9,748 bases of DNA from Bradyrhizobium sp. (lineage in GTDB: Bacteria; Pseudomonadota; Alphaproteobacteria; Rhizobiales; Xanthobacteraceae). Of the stretch, positions 1 to 5,133 are shown in pieces (the stretch's first letter is position 1; each line of letters opens with the position of its first letter). The position numbers were made by a program, and so were the translations under genes. The notes below the pieces were generated by a model. That model saw nothing but the letters and a program-made list of their open reading frames with translations. It was not told the DNA's origin and made no database searches. The DNA lies in the NCBI GenBank assembly GCA_013695565.1, contig JACDAG010000034.1, positions 1 through 9,748 on the forward strand, read 5' to 3'.

Positions 1-1492
1 ATCGCGGGACGCTCGCGACCACGGTCTGGTTGCGGCCATTGGCTTTGGCGGCGTAGAGCGCCTTGTCGGCGGCCGCGATCAGGTCGGACCAGTCCAGCCC
101 CGCTGACGGCATCATGCTGGCGACGCCGACGCTGACCGTCGTGACCTTGGGATCCTCCGACCAGAGTTCGACCTTTTGCCGGATGTTCTCGGCGACGTTG
201 AGCGCATCCGTTGTTGAGATCCCCGGCAACAGCACCGCAAATTCCTCGCCGCCGAACCGCGCCGCGCAATCGCCGGCGCGCCTGATCGAGTCGGAGATGC
301 AGATTGCGATGCCGACCAGCACCTGATCGCCGGCCTGGTGGCCATAATTGTCGTTGTAGGATTTGAAATGGTCGGCGTCGATCATCAACAGCGCGACCGG
401 CGTCTTGCTGCGCATCGCGCGCCGCCACTCGGTATCGATCTCGGCATCGAATTTGCGCCGGTTCTTCAGCCCGGTGAGCGCGTCGGTGGTCGCCAGCTCC
501 TCGAGCTTGTCCTCGGCCTGGGCGCGGCGGCCGATTTCGCGTCCGAGGAAGAAAGCCGTGCCGAGCACGAACAGGATCAGCGCGGCCATGATGGCGCCGA
601 TCCGGATCACCTCCCGCTGCCAAAGCTTCAGGATCGCGTCGAGCGGCTTTCCGACCACCACATAGAGCGGACCGCTGCTGCTGCGGCGGACATAGAGCCG
701 GGGTGTGGCATCGACCGGGCCCTGGCCGGCATAGGAGCCGCCGCCCGGCAGGTTGTTCGGGTCAAAGGTTCGAAGGTTGGCGAGGTTCTTGCCGATGACG
801 TCGAGGTCGAACGGCTTGCGCATGATGATGGTGCGGTCGCGGCGCAGCACCGTGATCGTATCGTCGGGATCGAGGTTGAGGCGCTCGAACAGTTCGTGGA
901 AATAGCTGAACCGGATCGAGCCTGCGACCACGCCCGCGAAGCTGCCGTCGGCTCCGGTGACGCGCCGGCTCAGCACGATCGAATAGGCGCCGCGATGCAA
1001 CATCGGGCGGCTGATGAACAGGCCCTCATCCGGATTAGTGCGATGGATCTGGAAGTATTCCTCATCGCTGCGGTTTTCCGGCCTCGGGTCGAATGAGGAG
1101 GCGTCGATCGTCACCTGTCCTGACGCATCGAACACCTGGATGGCGCCGAAATGCTTGGCGGTGGCGGCATGATCGAACAGGATCAGATGGCGAATTTCCT
1201 TGCTGACGTTCTTGATCGCCGGCATCAGCAGATTGCTGGCGACCGCGCGCAGCGACAGGTCGTACAGTTCGATGTTGCGCCCGATATCGGCATCGATGCC
1301 GGATGCGAGGTTTTCGAGCGTCTGGCGCGCCAGCTGTTCCTCGCCGCGGCGCATGTCGAGCATGACGTTGGCGCAGATCGCGGAAAAGCCGATCACGGTG
1401 GCCACAGAGGACGCGATCAGCAGCTTGGCCGACAGCCGCCACGGCCGTTGCGCCCGCTTTTTGGTCAAGTCTTTGCGCCGTCCGAACCGCAT
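1..1492 (-). CDS. Membrane diguanylate cyclase with Cache-like sensor, C-terminus cut by window edge
   Basis: Predicted to condense two GTP into cyclic-di-GMP in response to an extracytoplasmic signal. The 497 visible residues show a basic N-terminus, a first membrane helix (about 19-42), a periplasmic region (about 45-285) that looks like a double Cache/PDC sensor, a second helix (about 295-317) and a GGDEF domain from about 335. The domain has the DxLTGLKNRR start, IDADHF (371-376) and an intact GGEEF active site (414-418). RAGD (405-408) lies five residues before GGEEF, which is the allosteric product-inhibition I-site. The frame is open to base 1, ending in the usual ADKALYAAKANGRNQ helix, so only a short tail should be missing. 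The start is ATG at 1492, preceded by GGAG six bases upstream. It is divergent from the 1624 gene. The domain assignment is firm; the ligand is unknown. Confidence 0.92.
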   Translation of the reverse strand, partial: MRFGRRKDLTKKRAQRPWRLSAKLLIASSVATVIGFSAICANVMLDMRRGEEQLARQTLENLASGIDADIGRNIELYDLSLRAVASNLLMPAIKNVSKEIRHLILFDHAATAKHFGAIQVFDASGQVTIDASSFDPRPENRSDEEYFQIHRTNPDEGLFISRPMLHRGAYSIVLSRRVTGADGSFAGVVAGSIRFSYFHELFERLNLDPDDTITVLRRDRTIIMRKPFDLDVIGKNLANLRTFDPNNLPGGGSYAGQGPVDATPRLYVRRSSSGPLYVVVGKPLDAILKLWQREVIRIGAIMAALILFVLGTAFFLGREIGRRAQAEDKLEELATTDALTGLKNRRKFDAEIDTEWRRAMRSKTPVALLMIDADHFKSYNDNYGHQAGDQVLVGIAICISDSIRRAGDCAARFGGEEFAVLLPGISTTDALNVAENIRQKVELWSEDPKVTTVSVGVASMMPSAGLDWSDLIAAADKALYAAKANGRNQTVVASVPR

Positions 1493-1528
1493 CGTCCGCT
1501 CCAAGCCTTCCTGAATGCACCGGAAACC

Positions 1529-1553
1529 TTGTCGCGGCCTTAAGTAGCGACAA
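1529..1553. repeat. Inverted repeat in divergent upstream region (7-bp arms)
   Basis: TTGTCGC (1529-1535) and GCGACAA (1547-1553) are perfect inverted arms around an 11-base spacer that itself holds CTTAAG. The repeat starts 37 bases upstream of the diguanylate cyclase ATG and lies in the stretch shared with the divergent 1624 gene. It could be an operator for a dimeric regulator or an mRNA leader hairpin. Only the symmetry is seen; function is inferred. Confidence 0.4.
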
Positions 1554-1560
1554 CGATGCG

Positions 1561-1579
1561 CCAATCGGTTAACGATTGG
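1561..1579. repeat. Perfect inverted repeat, candidate operator
   Basis: CCAATCG (1561-1567) and CGATTGG (1573-1579) flank the five-base spacer GTTAA. The 7-bp arms with a short AT-rich centre are typical of a dimeric repressor site. It lies seven bases from the preceding inverted repeat and 44 bases before the GTG start at 1624. No known regulator is recognised. Confidence 0.4.
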
Positions 1580-1613
1580 TTGCCGGGATTGACTGCTTTA
1601 CGCAAATCGCCAC

Positions 1614-1618
1614 GGGGA
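1614..1618 (+). promoter_or_regulatory. Ribosome binding site deciding a GTG start
   Basis: GGGGA is placed six bases before GTG at 1624 and only three before TTG at 1621. The spacing favours GTG and gives a protein that begins at the conserved NDYDLL segment. Confidence 0.5.
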
Positions 1619-1623
1619 TATTG

Positions 1624-1881
1624 GTGAACGATTACGACCTGCTGCGGGACTACCTGAAGAAACAGAAGCTCCCCGAATTCGTGCTGACCTTCGACCAGAT
1701 CGAGGAGATCATCGATGCGGCGCTGCCACGCGCGTCGCATCGGGCATCGTGGTGGGAAACCGAGCGCAGCCCGCAGGAGAAGATGCCGCAACGCGAGGCC
1801 TGCCTGGAAGGCGGCTACATCGCGACGCGGCAGGCCGACGGCAAGAGCGTGAAGTTCAAGAAGATGAAGGCGGCGAGATAG
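1624..1881 (+). CDS. Small conserved hypothetical protein, DUF7662-like
   Basis: An 85-residue soluble protein of unknown function. It has a DYDLLRDYLKK start, then LTFDQIEEIIDAALPRASH, the WW pair in RASWWETE, and a C-terminal strand ending GKSVKFKK. This pattern (helix, LTFxxIEEIL, LPxxAxxxxxWW, then a valine-rich strand) resembles the small domain known as DUF7662, recalled from memory. I chose GTG at 1624 because GGGGA at 1614-1618 sits six bases before it. TTG at 1621 is too close to that site, and TTG at 1576 would add 16 residues unlike the family and lies inside an inverted repeat. It is divergent from the diguanylate cyclase, and the two may share an operator region. No signal peptide or membrane segment is seen. 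Confidence 0.75.
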   Translation: MNDYDLLRDYLKKQKLPEFVLTFDQIEEIIDAALPRASHRASWWETERSPQEKMPQREACLEGGYIATRQADGKSVKFKKMKAAR

Positions 1882-1919
1882 GCTCGCCGGTCGACATGCG
1901 CGTCGTTCCGCGGGCGCAG

Positions 1920-1949
1920 TCCCACGAATCATGTGGGCGCGCTCCCACA
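1920..1949. repeat. Alternating CCCAC/GTGGG/CCCAC arms
   Basis: TCCCAC (1920-1925), GTGGG (1933-1937) and TCCCACA (1943-1949) can form two mutually exclusive 5-bp hairpins, with loops of seven and six bases. The outer arms are also a direct repeat, TCCCACgAAT and TCCCACaAAT. They lie between the small hypothetical gene and the serine hydrolase. They could be a weak terminator or a paired protein-binding site. Five-base arms are short for GC-rich DNA, so the call is tentative. Confidence 0.25.
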
Positions 1950-2142
1950 AATGGCAGACGATGACGACACCTGCGCGCGCAACTCCTGATCGGGAAGTCG
2001 AGACTCGACGAATTGCAAATGCTAATGTCACGACGCGACAAGCCGATGCGACGCCGTGTCCTTGTCGCCGGCGTCGAACGAAAAGTTGGCCCCAGATAAG
2101 CAGCGCGGGAAAGCCCGTGCGATGCGCACCAGGGAGGCTTCC

Positions 2143-3390
2143 ATGAATCGAATGACCGCCGGAATTGTCTTCACCATAGGCGTTGGAGTAGCTGCGTTGA
2201 CGGGTACTGCGAGTGCACAAAATTCACCGGGGAGTGCAGCCCTCGATACCAGCCTGCGCGGCGCGATCGAGCGCAAGGACGTGCCGGGTGTGGTGGCGCT
2301 GGTTACCAATCGCGAGCGTGTGCTTTACACGAGCGCATTTGGCGTAGCCGATGTCGCGACCGGGCGGGCACTCACATCAGATGCACTGTTTCGCATCGCT
2401 TCGATGACGAAGCCGGTGACCTCGGTGGCGTTGATGCAGCTGATCGAGCAGGGCCGCATCGGGCTCGATGAGCCGGCCGAAAAATACCTGCCGGAGCTTG
2501 CGGGGGTGAAAGTCTTTGAATCGTTCGACAAGGCGACCGGCGCCTACCAGCTCCGTCCGGCCTCGCGGCCGCCGACCGTCAAACACTTCCTGACCCACAC
2601 CTCCGGTTTGGCCTATCCGTTCACCAGCGAGACCTGGCGCGATTTCAAGCCGCGCGACGGCGAAAAATATCCGTTCGGCGGGCCGCTGCTGTTCGACCCG
2701 GGCGAGCGCTGGCACTACAGCACCTCTACCGACGTGGTCGGCAAGCTGGTCGAAGTGGTGTCCGGCCAGAAGCTCGAGGATTATTTCCGCCAGCACATCT
2801 TTGCTCCGCTCAAGATGGATGACACGTCCTACAACGTGCCGGAGACCAAGGGACCGCGCCTCGTTGCGCAACAGTGGCGCGGTGGCGAACGCATGGACGG
2901 CGCCATTGAGCTGCAAAAGCCGCAGCCCGGGCTCACCATCGCGGCGCCGATCGGCGGCGGCGGCCTCGCCTCGACCGCTGATGATTACGGGCGCGTCGTG
3001 CGCATGCTGCTCAACGGCGGCGCGCTGGACGGCGCGCGTGTGCTGAAAGCCGAGACGGTGGCGCTGATGGGCCAGAACCACATCGGTGCGGTCTCAGTGC
3101 CGGCGCTCAAGTCCGCGCTGCCGCGCAGCGCCGATTTCACCTTCATCGATGATGGCAAGGACAAATGGGGGCTCGGCTTCCTCATCACGACCAATCAGGT
3201 GCAAGGCAAGCGCTCGCCCGGCAGCCTGAGCTGGGGCGGCATCAACAACACGTTCTTCTGGATCGATCCCGCGCGCGGCATCGCCGGGGTGATCATGATG
3301 CAGTATCTGCCGTTCGCCGACGCCAAGGCGCTGGCGGTCTACGACGCGTTCGAGCGCGGCGCCTATCAGCTCGTGAGTGCCGAGAGGTAG
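2143..3390 (+). CDS. Secreted serine hydrolase, beta-lactamase / family VIII esterase type
   Basis: A 415-residue exported enzyme of the penicillin-binding-protein-like serine hydrolase family. Residues 1-26 form a signal peptide ending in ASAQ, with cleavage probably near residue 26. SMTK (87-90) supplies the nucleophilic Ser87 and general-base Lys90. HYST (191-194) has Tyr192 in place of the YxN motif. SWGG (363-366) takes the position of the KTG motif. The conserved GGGGLASTADDYGR segment (271-284) is also present. A Tyr-Ser and Trp-Gly-Gly combination is known from esterases such as Burkholderia EstB, so ester or beta-lactam-like amide hydrolysis is more likely than resistance. Length fits the family. 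ATG at 2143 is chosen because AGGGAGG (2131-2137) lies five bases before it and the signal peptide starts there. The GTG at 2056 would add 29 non-signal residues. The true substrate is unknown. Confidence 0.9.
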   Translation: MNRMTAGIVFTIGVGVAALTGTASAQNSPGSAALDTSLRGAIERKDVPGVVALVTNRERVLYTSAFGVADVATGRALTSDALFRIASMTKPVTSVALMQLIEQGRIGLDEPAEKYLPELAGVKVFESFDKATGAYQLRPASRPPTVKHFLTHTSGLAYPFTSETWRDFKPRDGEKYPFGGPLLFDPGERWHYSTSTDVVGKLVEVVSGQKLEDYFRQHIFAPLKMDDTSYNVPETKGPRLVAQQWRGGERMDGAIELQKPQPGLTIAAPIGGGGLASTADDYGRVVRMLLNGGALDGARVLKAETVALMGQNHIGAVSVPALKSALPRSADFTFIDDGKDKWGLGFLITTNQVQGKRSPGSLSWGGINNTFFWIDPARGIAGVIMMQYLPFADAKALAVYDAFERGAYQLVSAER

Positions 3391-3401
3391 AAGTCCTGCC
3401 A

Positions 3402-3430
3402 TGTCTGGCCGGCGTCATGCCGGCCGGACA
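3402..3430. terminator. GC-rich hairpin after the serine hydrolase, possible terminator
   Basis: The arms 3402-3413 and 3419-3430 pair over 12 positions with a single G-T mismatch around a five-base loop (core GGCCGGC / GCCGGCC). The hairpin begins 11 bases after the TAG of the serine hydrolase, in a convergent gap. No T-run follows on either strand, so it is not a classical intrinsic terminator. It could be a factor-assisted terminator, an mRNA 3'-end stabiliser or a REP-like element. Confidence 0.4.
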
Positions 3431-3442
3431 AAAGCCGCGCTG

Positions 3443-3520
3443 TTAAGCTCTGGATTGTGGAACACGCTCTGCAATGTAGTCCTTGCCCTTCGCCGTGAAG
3501 GTTTCGCGGACGACAATCAT
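3443..3520 (-). pseudogene. Possible gene remnant: 25-codon ORF resembling the N-terminus of a small alpha-beta barrel protein
   Basis: On the minus strand an ATG at 3520 opens MIVVRETFTAKGKDYIAERV and stops at TAA 3443-3445. The opening strand (MIVVRETFTAK) resembles, from memory, the first beta strand of small dimeric alpha-beta barrel proteins, a fold also found in the neighbouring YdhR-like protein. There is no Shine-Dalgarno sequence before the ATG, and the chain ends far too early for that fold. It is therefore either a decayed relic or a chance ORF. No continuation in another frame was found. Confidence 0.25.
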
Positions 3521-3594
3521 CTAGGCGAGGATGAAACCTGAAAATGCGTGTTTCGGATACCTCAAAACAAGGGGCTGTCGCGTGTTTATTTTCG

Positions 3595-3933
3595 TCAGCT
3601 CACTTCCTCGATCGCCTTGCCATTGACGCGCGTCTCGCTTTTCACATTATCGACGGTCACGTGCGTGTCGTACCAGGTCAGGCGAGGGCGGGCGCCAAAG
3701 CGTTCCGTCAATTGCGCGACACGCTCCTCGGTAAACCAGGCTTCGGCCGACTGGCGTGAGTCCCAGAGATAAACGCCGCCGGTGCCGGCTTCGCCATTGA
3801 GGTAGTCCTTTCGGATCAGGCCTTTCTGGGCGAGGCCGCGATAGATTGGCGCGGTCGACGTGCCGCCTTTGACCGCCTGTTCCTCGGTGCGCTTCGGCAG
3901 ATCGAACTGAACGACAACGATGCAATTGGCCAT
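3595..3933 (-). CDS. YdhR-like small monooxygenase-family protein
   Basis: A 112-residue cytoplasmic protein that fits the YdhR-like branch of dimeric alpha-beta barrel (ABM-type) proteins. It opens with the strand ANCIVVVQFDLP, then a helix leading to RGLAQKGLIRKDYL. The family-typical GTGGVYLWDSRQSAEAWF segment (50-67) follows, and the chain ends in a strand around WYDTHVTVDNV. Relatives were named putative monooxygenases by fold; the reaction is not established. The usual length is about 100 residues. ATG at 3933 is preceded by GGAGG with about eight bases spacing. It lies downstream of the Bug-family gene on the same strand, but the 94-base gap holds a palindromic repeat, so co-transcription is uncertain. 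No metal or cofactor motif is visible. Confidence 0.8.
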   Translation of the reverse strand: MANCIVVVQFDLPKRTEEQAVKGGTSTAPIYRGLAQKGLIRKDYLNGEAGTGGVYLWDSRQSAEAWFTEERVAQLTERFGARPRLTWYDTHVTVDNVKSETRVNGKAIEEVS

Positions 3934-3968
3934 GGCAGGTTCCTCCGTTGCTTGCAGGTTAGGCTATA

Positions 3969-4012
3969 GCGTTTTCGAACGAAATGGGTACCGGTTCGCG
4001 TGAAGAAAACGC
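3969..4012. repeat. Bradyrhizobium-type palindromic intergenic repeat
   Basis: The outer arms GCGTTTTC (3969-3976) and GAAAACGC (4005-4012) are perfect inverted repeats. Inside them CGAAC (3976-3980) pairs with GTTCG (3994-3998), and the centre holds the palindrome GGTACC (3987-3992). I recognise this layout (GCGTTTTC, a GGTACCGGTTCGCGTGAAG core, GAAAACGC) as a dispersed short repeat in Bradyrhizobium-like genomes, from memory. It separates the Bug-family gene from the YdhR-like gene and may act as a transcript-processing or terminating hairpin. Confidence 0.6.
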
Positions 4013-4027
4013 GTCAAAATTAAAATC

Positions 4028-5002
4028 CTAATTGCCGAGCTTGATGCCGGCGTCCTTGATCACCTTTGCCCATTCGGGCGTCTCCTTCGTGATAACAGCC
4101 GCAAACTCCGCCGGCGTATTGCCGACCGGTTCGAGCCCGAGTTCGTCGAACTTCTTGCGCACCTCCGGCATCGCCAGCGCCTTGACGGTTTCGCCGTGCA
4201 GTTTGTCGATGATGTCCTTTGGTGTGCCTGACGGCGCCATCAAGCCGAACCACGGCACGGCCTCGAAGCCGGGAAATCCGGATTCCGCCATCGTCGGCAG
4301 GTCGGGCGACAGCGCCGAGCGCTTGATCGAGGTGATGGCCAGCGCACGCAATTTTCCTTCCTTCGCCAGCGGCAGCACGTTGACGATATTGGCGAACGAC
4401 ATCGCAATGCGGTTGGCGAGCAGGTCGGGCATCAACGCCGTGGTGCCGCGATAGGGCACGGATGCGATGTCGACGCGCGCCATGTATTTGAACAGTTCGG
4501 CGCCGAGATGCTGCGAGGTGCCGACGCCGGCATGGCCATAGGACAGCTTGCCGGGCTGCGCCTTGGCGAGCGCAACCAGTTCCGCCACGGACTTGACCGG
4601 CTGCTCGGGCGGAACGGCGAGCACGTTCGCCGCGATGAACACCTGGCTGATCGGCGCAAAATCCTTGATCGGATCGAACGCCAGTTTCTCATACAGGCTC
4701 GGATTGATGACGAGCGCCGAGTTGCCGCCCATCAACAATGTGGCGCCGTCGGCGACTGCCTTGGCGACGCGTTCGGTGGCGATGTTGCTGCCGGCGCCCT
4801 GGACGTTCTCGACCACGAACGGCGTGCCCCAGACTTCGGCAAACCGGTCGGCAAGAATGCGCGCCGCCAGGTCCGGCGCGGTGCCGGGCGTGAAGCCGAC
4901 CAGGATTTTCACCGGCCCCTTCGGGTAGCCGGATTGCGCCGATGCCGCCTGCGCCATCGGCAGCACCAGCAACGCGGCGAACAGGTTCGCAACGAACTTC
5001 AT
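4028..5002 (-). CDS. Tripartite tricarboxylate transporter substrate-binding protein (Bug family)
   Basis: A 324-residue periplasmic solute-binding protein of the TctC/Bug family, which captures small carboxylates for a TctA/TctB membrane complex or for signalling. Residues 1-23 form a signal peptide ending ASAQ, with cleavage probably after it. The mature chain has the family opening PVKILVGFTPGTAPDLAARILA, then PFVVENVQGAGSNIATERVAKA, NPSLY, and the ligand-loop region GHAGVGTSQHL followed by PYRG. Length is normal. ATG at 5002 is preceded by AGGGGG six bases upstream. No TctA or TctB gene is in the window, as is common for the many orphan Bug genes, so the substrate cannot be read from context. 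It lies 131 bases downstream of the EAL gene on the same strand. Confidence 0.93.
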   Translation of the reverse strand: MKFVANLFAALLVLPMAQAASAQSGYPKGPVKILVGFTPGTAPDLAARILADRFAEVWGTPFVVENVQGAGSNIATERVAKAVADGATLLMGGNSALVINPSLYEKLAFDPIKDFAPISQVFIAANVLAVPPEQPVKSVAELVALAKAQPGKLSYGHAGVGTSQHLGAELFKYMARVDIASVPYRGTTALMPDLLANRIAMSFANIVNVLPLAKEGKLRALAITSIKRSALSPDLPTMAESGFPGFEAVPWFGLMAPSGTPKDIIDKLHGETVKALAMPEVRKKFDELGLEPVGNTPAEFAAVITKETPEWAKVIKDAGIKLGN

Positions 5003-5080
5003 CGTTCCCCCTATTGTCCTGCACGCTTGCGTGCGCGGTCTTTGCCGCGGGACCTGGAGAGAAGTGTTACAGCAGCCGAT

Positions 5081-5097
5081 GCCGCCTGCAAGGCGGC
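5081..5097. other. Hairpin between the EAL gene and the Bug-family gene
   Basis: GCCGCC (5081-5086) and GGCGGC (5092-5097) pair around a five-base loop, 37 bases after the TGA of the 7TM-EAL gene in its direction of transcription. No T-run follows, so termination is only possible. A second small stem, GCACG/CGTGC, lies in the leader of the Bug-family gene near 5019-5032. Nothing else is recognised in this 131-base gap. Confidence 0.25.
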
Positions 5098-5133
5098 TGG
5101 GGCGGTCGCCGGGACGACATCAGTAACGCCAGC

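Noticed and set aside
338..1096. Plus-strand open frame of 252 codons opposite the diguanylate cyclase
   Set aside because: Antisense to clear Cache-GGDEF coding sequence, with no motif of its own.
2377..3081. Minus-strand open frame of 234 codons opposite the serine hydrolase
   Set aside because: It overlaps the SMTK, YST and GGGGLASTADD coding segments of a recognised gene and has low-complexity Arg/Ala/Gly content.
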